64,000 nt of DNA from UBA1783 sp033808805 (lineage in GTDB: Bacteria; Bacillota_I; Bacilli_A; Erysipelotrichales; Erysipelotrichaceae), in NCBI GenBank assembly GCA_033808805.1, contig JAPXMY010000001.1, positions 62,001 to 126,000 of the forward strand. The letters are read 5' to 3'. This document shows positions 50,744 through 59,497 of this stretch, in pieces. Each line of letters starts with the position of its first letter. Positions within the stretch are counted from its first letter, which is position 1. The notes below the pieces were generated by a model, which was not told the DNA's origin, ran no database searches, and saw only the letters and a program-made list of their open reading frames with translations. Made by a program: the position numbers and the translations under genes.

Positions 50744-51625
50744 TTACTCGCAAATAAAATTTAAGGCCTTGTTAATCACTTCGATCTTAACATTTTTTGG
50801 TTTGCCACCATATTCACCATCTAAAGTCCAGGGCATTGGTTTATCAACGATAAACTCTATATTATTTGTCTTGAAAATTTTAACCAGATTATTATCCCCT
50901 TTTCCCGACATCAAATAAGGTGTTATGGAACTTAACTCAATCAAATCAACTGGAGCCTTAACCAGTGTCACTTCAAAAAGTCCGTCATCTAATTCAACAT
51001 GCTGATTTGATATGTTAAATAAGCTTCCAACTGATGAAGTATTGGTTATCATACCATAAATATAATTGTCTTCGGATTCAGTACCATCCACTATCATTTT
51101 TACTCTATATGTTTTCATCAAAGCCATTGACTTGATTCCCTGTAAAAAATAAGCCAATCTACCTAAGATATTTTTCATTTCCTGGGTAGTTTCATAAGCA
51201 ACATCGGTAAAAACTCCAAAGGCAGCGACATAAATAAAATAGACATCATTAAATTTCCCTACATCTATGCCCTTAGGCTTTCCTTTTAAAGCTAGTTCAG
51301 CTGCTTTTTCCATATTTTTTGGTAAATTCAAACTGGCCGCAAAATCATTAACTGAACCAGCTGGTATATAACCTAAATCCCTTTTAGTTTCTGTTTTCAT
51401 CATTCCGTTTACTACTTCATGCAAAGTGCCATCTCCACCAGAACAGATAATCCTGTCATATTTTTTGGCATATTTTTTAATTGTATAATAAGCTTCTTTT
51501 CTTTTTTGAGTTGCATAGACTGTCAATTCGACTCTTTCGCTACTAAAAAAGTTGAGGATGCTCCACAAATGATTCTTGATTTGAAGTTGTCCAGCAACCG
51601 GATTATAAATAAATAGTATTTTCAT
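50744..51625 (-). CDS. Diacylglycerol kinase-family lipid kinase
   Basis: 293 residues: FIYNPVAGQLQ near 4-14, IICSGGDGTLHEVVNGMM (about 57-74), GYIPAGSVNDFAASL and a C-terminal LDGEYG. These are the DagK/YegS motifs for binding ATP and lipid. In Gram-positives DgkB-type enzymes recycle diacylglycerol released during lipoteichoic acid synthesis, a link with the polymer genes elsewhere in the window (inference). ATG 51625 follows GGGAGA. Confidence 0.88.
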   Translation of the reverse strand: MKILFIYNPVAGQLQIKNHLWSILNFFSSERVELTVYATQKRKEAYYTIKKYAKKYDRIICSGGDGTLHEVVNGMMKTETKRDLGYIPAGSVNDFAASLNLPKNMEKAAELALKGKPKGIDVGKFNDVYFIYVAAFGVFTDVAYETTQEMKNILGRLAYFLQGIKSMALMKTYRVKMIVDGTESEDNYIYGMITNTSSVGSLFNISNQHVELDDGLFEVTLVKAPVDLIELSSITPYLMSGKGDNNLVKIFKTNNIEFIVDKPMPWTLDGEYGGKPKNVKIEVINKALNFICE

Positions 51626-51722
51626 AAATGTCTCCCTAACATTATTCTATTGTTTTTTATCACAAGTTTCAAACTTTATCCCATTGTGTGATAAAATATA
51701 TATGGATTGGGAGGACAGTGTT

Positions 51723-52214
51723 TTGAAAAATTCGCTTATTAAAACTTTTAAAAAATCAATTCGCTTTGTTGGTGTTTTATTTTTGGTTTGGGCAATCTTC
51801 TGGTTTCAAAATAATTATGATAAATTAATTAATAATCCTGCTGTCCCAGAACAGAATCAGACATTAATAGAAAAGGATAAAAGTTATTTTGATAAGGAGA
51901 ATGTCGCCTTGTATATTCATACTTATGGCCATTTGCCAAATAACTATGTAACTAAAAAAGAAGCCGCAGAAGCTGGCTGGAGTGGTGGTTCTGTAGAAAA
52001 ATATTTGCCAGGAAAGGCTATTGGTGGAGATGTTTTTTCCAACAGAGAAAAACTTCTTCCAATCAAGGATGGTCGAATATATTATGAATGTGATATCGAT
52101 ACCAATGGACAAAATTCCCGAGGAGCCAAAAGAATTGTATTTTCCAATGATGGTCTAATTTATTATACTGATGATCATTACCAATCCTTTGAACTATTAT
52201 ATGGAGAAGAGTAA
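51723..52214 (+). CDS. Membrane-anchored barnase-type ribonuclease
   Basis: 163 residues from TTG 51723, which has GGGAGG 8 bases before it; the upstream ATG lies in the -10 region. A basic N-terminus and one helix (13-28) anchor or export it. From about 55 it follows barnase closely: YIHTYGHLPNNYVTKKEAAEAGW, GKAIGGDVFSNREKLLP, and catalytic E122, R137, H152 at the spacing of barnase E73, R87, H102 (one extra residue). It cleaves RNA. The next gene is a barstar. The outside location and partner indicate a secreted toxin or nutrient ribonuclease whose inhibitor stays inside. Confidence 0.88.
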   Translation: MKNSLIKTFKKSIRFVGVLFLVWAIFWFQNNYDKLINNPAVPEQNQTLIEKDKSYFDKENVALYIHTYGHLPNNYVTKKEAAEAGWSGGSVEKYLPGKAIGGDVFSNREKLLPIKDGRIYYECDIDTNGQNSRGAKRIVFSNDGLIYYTDDHYQSFELLYGEE

Positions 52215-52216
52215 CT

Positions 52217-52486
52217 ATGAATGCATATGTATTAAACGGAAAGATGTTTAAAGATAAAAATACTTCTTATTCCTATTTGAAAAAAAATTTACCATTAGCT
52301 CATTACTGTTCAAATAATCTTGATAGTTTATATGACTGTCTGGTGGATTATCTTCAAAATACTACCATCATCCTGATTAATGAAAAAAATCTAGTTGAAA
52401 ATTTAGGTGAATATGGTCAGGAAATCATCAGTGTTTTTGAAGATGTGGCTAAAGACTACCATAATTTTATCTTTATCAGACAATAA
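52217..52486 (+). CDS. Barstar-family ribonuclease inhibitor
   Basis: 89 residues: HYCSNNLDSLYDCLVDYL aligns with barstar YYGENLDALWDCLTGW, with D36 and D40 as the counterparts of barstar D35 and D39 that plug the barnase active site. Inhibits the ribonuclease encoded 2 bases upstream, inside the cell. GGAGA before ATG. Confidence 0.9.
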   Translation: MNAYVLNGKMFKDKNTSYSYLKKNLPLAHYCSNNLDSLYDCLVDYLQNTTIILINEKNLVENLGEYGQEIISVFEDVAKDYHNFIFIRQ

Positions 52487-52525
52487 CCACCTGATACTGA
52501 CCGTGGTTTAATTTTATCAAAACAC

Positions 52526-52558
52526 AAAAAATCCAGGAGTACACCTGGATTTTTGTTT
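52526..52558. terminator. Bidirectional terminator
   Basis: AAAAATCCAGG-AGTACAC-CTGGATTTTT between barstar and mtnA. A weaker AACCAC/GTGGTT hairpin precedes it. Confidence 0.85.
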
Positions 52559-52569
52559 TTGTCAATTTT

Positions 52570-53634
52570 TTATTCAAATAATTTCTTTAAATTTACATCA
52601 AATGGTGGATAAACAATTCCCTTTTCCGTCACAAATCCTGTCAGTAAATTATGGTCAGTTACATCAAAAGCTGGATTATAACACTTTACTCCTTTTGGAG
52701 CCATTGGTTTTTCGTACCATTTTTTTGCTATTTCAGATGGATCTCTCAGTTCGATTTCAATATGCTTGCCATCAGGACAATTCATATCAATAGTACTGGT
52801 TGGACCTAATGAATAAATAGGAATTCCATAATGTTTGGCTAAGATGGCTACCATACTTGTACCAATTTTATTGGCGAAATCACCATTAGCGGCAATTCTA
52901 TCACATCCAACAAAACAGACATCAATCCAACCATTTTTCATCACAATGCTGGCCATATTGTCACAAATCAGAGTTACATCAACTCCCGCTTTTTGCAGTT
53001 CCAGGGTTGTCAGTCTTGCTCCCTGCAGAAGAGGTCTGGTTTCATTGGCGAAAACCTTGAAATCGTATCCTCTCTGTTTTCCCAAAATTAATGGTCCAAT
53101 AGCTGTTCCTCTGCTGGTTGCCAGAGGCCCAGTATTACAGTGTGTTAAAACTCCATCACCATCTTTCAATAAAGAAAGACCATATTCACAGATCTTCAGA
53201 CACATCTCTTTATCTTCACGATGAATTTCTTTGGCTTCCAAACCAATCAGTCTGACAATTTCTTTGACATCCTTATCTTTGTTTTCTAAAACTACTTTAT
53301 CTACTCTATTTAAAGCCCAAGGCAGGTTTACTGCTGTTGGTCGAGAAGAATTTAAGTATTCTTTATCTTCCCTAAACTTTTGATAGAACTGTTCAAAAGG
53401 CAAATTATCATACTGCTGACTTAAAACATACATCGAATAACCAGCAAAGATTCCGATTGCTGGAGCGCCTCTTATCTGAAGTTTCTTTATAGCCTGATAT
53501 AAATCTTCCAGTTTGTTTAAATGCAAATAGACAACATCGTTAGGTAGTTGCACCTGGTCGATGATAATAATTTCTTTTTCATCAGCACTTAACTCGACAT
53601 TTTCAAAAAAGCTTCCCGGTTTTAAATCAATCAT
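52570..53634 (-). CDS. mtnA: S-methyl-5-thioribose-1-phosphate isomerase family protein
   Basis: About 354 residues: IRGAPAIGIFAGYSM (about 50-64), THCNTGPLATSRGTAIGPL with the catalytic Cys, FVGCDRIAANGDFANKIGT with the catalytic Asp. It isomerises aldose-1-phosphates, classically 5-methylthioribose-1-P to the ribulose form. ATG 53634 has AAAAGGA before it and lies 1 base from the phosphorylase stop. No other methionine-salvage genes (mtnB, mtnC, mtnD, mtnK) are present, so the substrate may be ribose-1-P or 5-deoxyribose-1-P from the phosphorylase. Confidence 0.9.
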   Translation of the reverse strand: MIDLKPGSFFENVELSADEKEIIIIDQVQLPNDVVYLHLNKLEDLYQAIKKLQIRGAPAIGIFAGYSMYVLSQQYDNLPFEQFYQKFREDKEYLNSSRPTAVNLPWALNRVDKVVLENKDKDVKEIVRLIGLEAKEIHREDKEMCLKICEYGLSLLKDGDGVLTHCNTGPLATSRGTAIGPLILGKQRGYDFKVFANETRPLLQGARLTTLELQKAGVDVTLICDNMASIVMKNGWIDVCFVGCDRIAANGDFANKIGTSMVAILAKHYGIPIYSLGPTSTIDMNCPDGKHIEIELRDPSEIAKKWYEKPMAPKGVKCYNPAFDVTDHNLLTGFVTEKGIVYPPFDVNLKKLFE

Positions 53635-53635
53635 A

Positions 53636-54406
53636 TTATTCCTTTTCAATTAATAACTTTATCGCTTCAATGGCTACCCTGATCGCCAGATCAGTATCAT
53701 GATGCTGAATGTTTTCCAGATTAGCCTTCGCTCTTTCCTGATTGGCCACAACTAAGAAGCAGGCACCTACTTTAACCTTTAAATAGTTGGCTACAATAAA
53801 TAAGGCTGCTGATTCCATTTCTGAAGCAACTGCACCAAGTTGCAGCCAGGCATCCCATTTTCTCAACAGTTCCTGTCCATTTGGCAAGGTTTCAGGTCGA
53901 TGCTGACCATAGAAGGCATCTTTACAATGTACAACTCCTGAATGATATCTGGCATTCAGATTTTTGCTGGCTTGAATCAAAGCATTTGTGATATCCAGAT
54001 CCGCAACGGCTGGATATTCGATTGGAGCATACTCTTTAGTTGTTCCTTCTGCTCTGATTGCTCCTGTTGCCACAACCACATCACCGCCTAGAATATCAAG
54101 CTGCATCCCACCACAGGTACCAACTCTGATAAACTTTTTAGCCCCACATTTGACCAGTTCTTCTAAAGCGATTGAAGCACTGGGACCACCAATACCAGTA
54201 GAAGTTACTGATACTTTCTTTCCATTGATATAACCTGTATAGGTAACATATTCTCTATTATCACCAACAAGTTTCGCATCATCAAAATATTTGGCTATTT
54301 TCTCACATCTTTTTGGATCACCAGGTAAAATGACATATTCTCCTACATCACCTGGACCTACACCAATGTGATACTCTTTTCCAGTACCTTGTGCATAATT
54401 AGTCAT
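53636..54406 (-). CDS. udp: Uridine phosphorylase-like nucleoside phosphorylase
   Basis: 256 residues of the NP-I family: YVILPGDPKRCEKIAKYF (24-41), FIRVGTCGGMQLDI, and the specificity region VASEMESAALFIVANYLKV. The Glu-Met-Glu and the CKDAFYGQHRPE loop fit Udp-like enzymes; MTA or other nucleosides are possible. Produces a pentose-1-phosphate, which the coupled MtnA could isomerise. ATG 54406 has AGGAGA. Confidence 0.85.
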   Translation of the reverse strand: MTNYAQGTGKEYHIGVGPGDVGEYVILPGDPKRCEKIAKYFDDAKLVGDNREYVTYTGYINGKKVSVTSTGIGGPSASIALEELVKCGAKKFIRVGTCGGMQLDILGGDVVVATGAIRAEGTTKEYAPIEYPAVADLDITNALIQASKNLNARYHSGVVHCKDAFYGQHRPETLPNGQELLRKWDAWLQLGAVASEMESAALFIVANYLKVKVGACFLVVANQERAKANLENIQHHDTDLAIRVAIEAIKLLIEKE

Positions 54407-54531
54407 ATATTATCTCCTTTTCCTTTTTATATTACTAATTAATTATATCACATATTATAAAATGAGATATAATTAATGTAACTTGATAATATTGGCGAAA
54501 TTATAAAATACAGTTAACACAGGAGAAAATT

Positions 54532-55293
54532 ATGATTAATGAAATTCTTTATCAAATGATTTTTAAAAGAAAATCTTTTCACTCATTCAAATGTGAAACC
54601 TTTCCACTGACTGAACAAGAGCTGGATGATATCTATACCTTTTTCAATTCCCTTACACCTTTAATCGAAAATATTAAAACAGACATAAAAATAATCCCAG
54701 CCAAAGATTCAGGATGCAAAAGAGGAAATGAATACACTATTATGTTTTATAGTGAAATCAAAGATAATTATCTGACCAATATCGGTTATCTTGGTCAGAT
54801 ATTAGATCTATATCTTGTATCTCAAAATATTGGAACTCTTTGGTATGGACTGGGAAGAACCAGAGAAAAGAAATACAATGGCTTGAAATTCGTCATTATG
54901 ATGGGCATTTCTAAAGTAAATCCTGAAGAATTTAGAAAAGATATGTTTAAATCAAAAAGAAAGCCTTTGGAAGAAATATGGCTTTACGACTATCTTCCCA
55001 TCTCAAATATCGTAAGATTTGCACCCAGTGCCTGTAATAGTCAACCCTGGACAGTAGAAAACATTGATAACTGTCTTCTAATCTATCGAAATCATAAAAA
55101 TCAACGAGTTGGGTTAATGCTTCCAAAAATATCATTTTATTTCAACCGAATTGATATGGGGATTTTCCTGGCTTTTGTAGAAATTTGTTTAAAGTACGAA
55201 AACATTACCTATGAAAAGGAAATATTTATCGATGAAGAAAATGTCGATAAAGTATTACTTGCCAGGTATTATCTCAAAACAAAAGAGGTTTAA
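54532..55293 (+). CDS. Nitroreductase-family flavoprotein (TM1586 type)
   Basis: 253 residues, a fused two-half nitroreductase: IFKRKSFHSF near 11-20 in the first half (FMN phosphate site) and FAPSACNSQPWTVE near 162-175 in the second, each corresponding to a subunit of the dimeric enzymes. Likely NAD(P)H-dependent reduction of an unknown small molecule. CAGGAG before ATG. Divergent from udp-mtnA. Confidence 0.82.
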   Translation: MINEILYQMIFKRKSFHSFKCETFPLTEQELDDIYTFFNSLTPLIENIKTDIKIIPAKDSGCKRGNEYTIMFYSEIKDNYLTNIGYLGQILDLYLVSQNIGTLWYGLGRTREKKYNGLKFVIMMGISKVNPEEFRKDMFKSKRKPLEEIWLYDYLPISNIVRFAPSACNSQPWTVENIDNCLLIYRNHKNQRVGLMLPKISFYFNRIDMGIFLAFVEICLKYENITYEKEIFIDEENVDKVLLARYYLKTKEV

Positions 55294-55310
55294 CCCTCTT
55301 TTATTTTTTT
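55281..55310. terminator. Bidirectional terminator
   Basis: AAAAGAGG-TTTAAC-CCTCTTTT around the nitroreductase stop. Confidence 0.85.
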
Positions 55311-57904
55311 AGAATAATCGTCTGATACGGATTTAAAGTTATACTGTCAACTTTACCCTGATAGATATTTAAAGTATCCAGATAAACTTCATAGCCTTCA
55401 CAGCTATAAATATAGTTATTAACTAAGCCATTACCATGAATTACAATATAATGATTGACACCATCAGTCAACTCATATCTCAATATCGCTCCATTTTGTT
55501 CTCTGATAACATCAATATAACTATTATCCTGATGTAAGTCAGTAACTTTTTGTTTGAAACTGATAAGCTTTTGATATGTGTTAAAGACATCAAGGTATTT
55601 TACTTTTAAGCTGTAGTCTAAACCATTGATTTCATCGCTAGACATATAGGAGTTGAAATCACCATGTTTGGTTCTTAACATCTCTTCTCCTGCCAGCATA
55701 AACGTTGTGCCATTTGAAGTAAATATTACCGAATTAGCTAAGACACACATCTTCTTAATGATTTCTTCATCTTCAATGCCCGCTGCTTTACATCTGTCAA
55801 ACAGGGTGTAATTATCATGACAGGTCACGTAGTTAACTGTTTTGTTGCTGTCACTTATGATATAGGTTGCACTATAGGTGATGCCATTAATTCCATTTTG
55901 AATAGCCTTTAAATCACTTTCAGTGAGTGTTTCTCCAGTTACCCAGCCCTTTTCATGGGCTCCAGATAAACCACCCTTAATTAAAGCATCACGCATCTGG
56001 TCATTAAACTGACCATATCCTACAAAGGCATTGGCATTAGCCTGTTTAGCCTGTCGCTCAGCTTCCAGAGGTGTTCCCCCTCCAGTCCAAGGTTCACCAT
56101 ATATAACAATATAAGGATTTATTTTTTTAGCATTTTCAGCAACAAGATTCATCGTTTCAATATCATGCAAACCCATAAGGTCAAATCTGAATCCACCTAA
56201 TTTATATTCTTTGGTCCAGAAATTAATACTGTCTACGATAAACTTTCTCATCATGGCATTTTCACTGGCTGTTTCATTTCCACATCCAGAACCATTAGCC
56301 AGCGTGCCATTTTCATTATATCTAAAGTAATAATCAGGCATTAAGACATCAAAATTAGAACCCATTGCTCCAGCTACATGGTTATAGACAACGTCCATGA
56401 TGACACTTACTCCGATTTCGTTAAAGGCCATTACAATTTCCTTAAATTCTTTAATCTTCGTGTAGCCATCATAAGGATTGCTGCTATACATTCCTTCCAA
56501 AGCATTATAGTTTAATGGATTGTATCCCCAGTTGAAAGTATATTTTGTTTCATCATTGGCCTGATCATAGATAGGTATAAACTGGATAGCATTAACTCCA
56601 AGTTCCTTAATATGGTCAAATCCTGTTGATACTGTAATACCGTTTTCACTATAGGTGGTGCCTTTTTCAATTACTCCTGAATACTTTCTTCTGTTTGCTT
56701 CATTTCCCTGCCAAGAAGGATTAGAAGTCATATCAGCAATATGAGTTTCCCAGACTGTCAGCTCTTTTCTATCTATATTCAAATACTTAACCTTTTCCCA
56801 ACCGACTGGATTAGTTACAGAGAAATCAACAATCATTCCTCTTAAACCATTTATGCCTGTACTTCTGGCATAAGGGTCAACAATTTCTTTGCCATCAGGA
56901 TAAGAACCGTTATAGACAACATAAGTATAATATTTACCACCGTTATCGCCTGTCAACACATATTCAAAGACACCTTTATCTTTTTTAATCATTTCATATT
57001 GTTGATAAATATCATTACCTTTTTCTTTGGAAACAGTGGTAGGTGTACCATTTTCATATATTCTCAGTTCAATTTTCGTTGATACTGGTGACCATACCCT
57101 GAATACTGTTTCACTTTTTGTATAGATTGCTCCTAATTGACCATCATAATAATATAAATCATTAAACATCTCACTACCATATAAATTGGACATTGAAACT
57201 TTCGCTATTAATGTCTGCTTTGATTCTCTAAATAAGATTTCAACGTAATAATCTTTTGAAAAGTCAGCTTTTTCTGCCATTTTATGTGAAAAGAAACTCT
57301 TTCCGGCATTGGAATTCTCCGCAACCAGCTGACCATCGCAATAGATCTTATAGGTCTCTATTGGATTTGAACAGACTACATATACCAACTCTTCGTTATA
57401 GAAAGTTGAAATATTTATTGAATCAGTAATAATCTTTTCCGCTGTTGTATACATATTAGGATCATCTCCAGCCAGATAAATGTGGTACACGTTGTTTTCA
57501 TCTTTTGTTAGAGTAGAAAAATCAATAAATCTATCTGCTTCTGTACCATCTTTTGTCCATGATCCTTTAGTTTTAACAATGATACCTAACCTGTTTGATG
57601 ATAAATCACCAAATAAAGAAAGCGGATAATGAGCGATTACTCCATAATCATCCTGATAGTTAAAGTCATTTTCTTCATTATCGTCAACTCCATCAGGATC
57701 CCATAGCCATAATGTCCATTTTTCATATTTGTTATCCTCTCTTTGATAATGTATTTGGATTGAATCTTCTTGTAGTGTTGGTATTTCTGTTGGTAAATCT
57801 ACATCCCTATCTGGATATGCTGGTTTTTTAGGACCACAACCAAAGAAAGTCAGTAGTAAAACCAAACTCAAAAATAAACACATTAACCTTTTGATTTTAG
57901 ACAT
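55301..57904 (-). CDS. pulA: Type I pullulanase, lipoprotein
   Basis: 867 residues. Lipobox FFGC (C23), so anchored on the outer face. An N-terminal CBM41/PUD-like domain (IQIHYQREDNKYEKWTLWLW), then CBM48, and a GH13 barrel with the VMDVVYNHVAGAM (region I), GFRFDLMGLHD (nucleophile Asp), YGEPWTGG (acid/base Glu) and YVTCHDNYTL (region IV) strings, and a beta C-domain. It cleaves alpha-1,6 links in pullulan, glycogen or limit dextrin outside the cell. Region I of pullulanase type I (YNHVAG rather than YNHT) is as expected. GAGGAGG before ATG. Confidence 0.94.
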   Translation of the reverse strand: MSKIKRLMCLFLSLVLLLTFFGCGPKKPAYPDRDVDLPTEIPTLQEDSIQIHYQREDNKYEKWTLWLWDPDGVDDNEENDFNYQDDYGVIAHYPLSLFGDLSSNRLGIIVKTKGSWTKDGTEADRFIDFSTLTKDENNVYHIYLAGDDPNMYTTAEKIITDSINISTFYNEELVYVVCSNPIETYKIYCDGQLVAENSNAGKSFFSHKMAEKADFSKDYYVEILFRESKQTLIAKVSMSNLYGSEMFNDLYYYDGQLGAIYTKSETVFRVWSPVSTKIELRIYENGTPTTVSKEKGNDIYQQYEMIKKDKGVFEYVLTGDNGGKYYTYVVYNGSYPDGKEIVDPYARSTGINGLRGMIVDFSVTNPVGWEKVKYLNIDRKELTVWETHIADMTSNPSWQGNEANRRKYSGVIEKGTTYSENGITVSTGFDHIKELGVNAIQFIPIYDQANDETKYTFNWGYNPLNYNALEGMYSSNPYDGYTKIKEFKEIVMAFNEIGVSVIMDVVYNHVAGAMGSNFDVLMPDYYFRYNENGTLANGSGCGNETASENAMMRKFIVDSINFWTKEYKLGGFRFDLMGLHDIETMNLVAENAKKINPYIVIYGEPWTGGGTPLEAERQAKQANANAFVGYGQFNDQMRDALIKGGLSGAHEKGWVTGETLTESDLKAIQNGINGITYSATYIISDSNKTVNYVTCHDNYTLFDRCKAAGIEDEEIIKKMCVLANSVIFTSNGTTFMLAGEEMLRTKHGDFNSYMSSDEINGLDYSLKVKYLDVFNTYQKLISFKQKVTDLHQDNSYIDVIREQNGAILRYELTDGVNHYIVIHGNGLVNNYIYSCEGYEVYLDTLNIYQGKVDSITLNPYQTIILKK

Positions 57905-58051
57905 ATTTCCTCCTCTATTATGAATTTTTCTATTACATACTTTATTATATTATATATTTCTCCTCTTATTGTAAAATTATCAACAAAAAATAGCACATTG
58001 ATCTGTGTTATAATTTTTGTAACGAATATTTTAAACAGGAGATGTACTAAA

Positions 58052-58372
58052 ATGGTAAAAAAATATAATAAACTTGTCAGAGATAACGTCCTAAGTATTA
58101 TTGAAAAGGAAAACAAAAAATATAGTTATCGCATTTTGTCTGATGAAGAATATTTAGAAAAACTTTATGCCAAACTTAATGAAGAACACCAGGAATTTAA
58201 CGAAAATAATTCAATTGAAGAATTAGCAGACATGCAAGAAGTTATTGATGCTATTGTTAAAGCTAAAGGTTTAACCAATAAACAATTTGAGGAAATTAAA
58301 AATACTAAAGCAGAAAAAAATGGTAAGTTTGAAAAGAAAATCATGCTGATAGAGGTCATTGAAAATGAATAA
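58052..58372 (+). CDS. MazG-like all-alpha NTP pyrophosphohydrolase
   Basis: 106 residues from ATG 58052 (AGGAGA before it; the frame is open further upstream without a site). MVKKYNKLVRDNVLSIIE and the motif EEHQEF...EELADMQEVIDAI are those of the COG4997 house-cleaning noncanonical NTP pyrophosphatase group. The EExxE-ExxD set binds magnesium. Cleaves NTPs or modified NTPs to NMP and PPi. Overlaps the HNH gene by 8 bases, so the two work as a unit. Confidence 0.87.
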   Translation: MVKKYNKLVRDNVLSIIEKENKKYSYRILSDEEYLEKLYAKLNEEHQEFNENNSIEELADMQEVIDAIVKAKGLTNKQFEEIKNTKAEKNGKFEKKIMLIEVIENE

Positions 58373-59342
58373 TTTAACTTTTTTAGAAGCTTTTAAATTG
58401 GTAATTAGAGAATGTGACTATGAAAACACATATAAAATGGCTTGGGCTAAATCTCTGGTAGAGTTATCTAAAAATAAGAAAAATGATTCTGATGAAATTG
58501 TAAAAATAACTTTAGAGGAAATAGCTATTAAGTTTATTAAATACTATTGGAATCAAACTGTCTTCTTCGATTTAATTCAAGGTAGCAATCCTACAAAACC
58601 ACCAAAAATTTTAAGTGATGTAAAAGATATGATTGCTAAATATTATAAATATGTTGATAATAAGATTCCTGTTTTCTTTGAAAGAGCTGAAGGTCTTCTT
58701 GAAGATAATCTTACTAAAGAATATAACTCACTTATTTCCAAAACTATCCGAACTTTAAAAGAAAATGTTTCTTATCGTTTTATTAATTATAAAGGAAAAC
58801 AGTTAACCCAATTATATACTTACCATATTAACACTGACGAATTATATATGCTTAAAGAAAACATGAAACAATTAGATGACAATAGTCAAGACTTATATGA
58901 TTTAATTAACTATCGCTGGGCCTTAATTTTAGAAACCTTTAACTCAAGTCCTAGAATTAATAAGAAGGTCCGTATTATCGATGAGAAAAAGATTACAAGA
59001 AAGAATTTAAATGTTTTTAATAAATATCTTGATTTAGAAAATCCTGAGCACTATTGTTTTCATTGTGGTAAGAAAATTAATAAATCGGAATTAGCCAGAG
59101 ACCATATCATTCCTTGGTCATACCTTTATTCGGATGATTTATGGAATATCGTCTACTGTTGTAAAAGTTGCAATTCTAAAAAAGGAAATACCACACCAGA
59201 TGAAGACATGATTGAAAAAGTAAAAATTCGCAATGAAAAATTATTAAAACTAGCACCAAGAAAAAGTAAACCAATAAAGGAACTTGAATATGCGATTGAA
59301 AAAGATTTAGTTGATAAATTCTTCATTGCCTGTAAAAGTTAG
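58365..59342 (+). CDS. HNH endonuclease-domain protein
   Basis: 326 residues. The first 215 residues are a helical region of unknown family (AFKLVIRECDYENTYKMAWAKSLVEL). The HNH nuclease lies at about 220-275: YCFHCGKK, LARDHIIPWSY, LWNIVYCCKSCNSKKGN, with Cys4-type zinc support and the catalytic His of DHIIP. ATG 58365 overlaps the MazG-like gene's stop. Probably cuts DNA. A nucleotide-sensing hydrolase plus a nuclease suggests phage defence (inference); no such named system is recognised. Confidence 0.83.
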   Translation: MNNLTFLEAFKLVIRECDYENTYKMAWAKSLVELSKNKKNDSDEIVKITLEEIAIKFIKYYWNQTVFFDLIQGSNPTKPPKILSDVKDMIAKYYKYVDNKIPVFFERAEGLLEDNLTKEYNSLISKTIRTLKENVSYRFINYKGKQLTQLYTYHINTDELYMLKENMKQLDDNSQDLYDLINYRWALILETFNSSPRINKKVRIIDEKKITRKNLNVFNKYLDLENPEHYCFHCGKKINKSELARDHIIPWSYLYSDDLWNIVYCCKSCNSKKGNTTPDEDMIEKVKIRNEKLLKLAPRKSKPIKELEYAIEKDLVDKFFIACKS

Positions 59343-59432
59343 CTTTCGTTTTATTTTATAAAATTATGTAAGGTTATGATAAACGCAAAACAATTATCCT
59401 GAATTTTACAGCATTCATTTTCTTGATAATTC

Positions 59433-59460
59433 TTGATAGAGTCACAACAAATAGTATAAT
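59433..59460 (+). promoter_or_regulatory. Sigma-A promoter
   Basis: TTGATA (59433-59438), 16 bases, TATAAT (59455-59460), 38 bases before ATG 59498. Confidence 0.75.
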
Positions 59461-59497
59461 ATTATAGTATCAGTTTAGAAAGTACAGGAGGTCTTAA

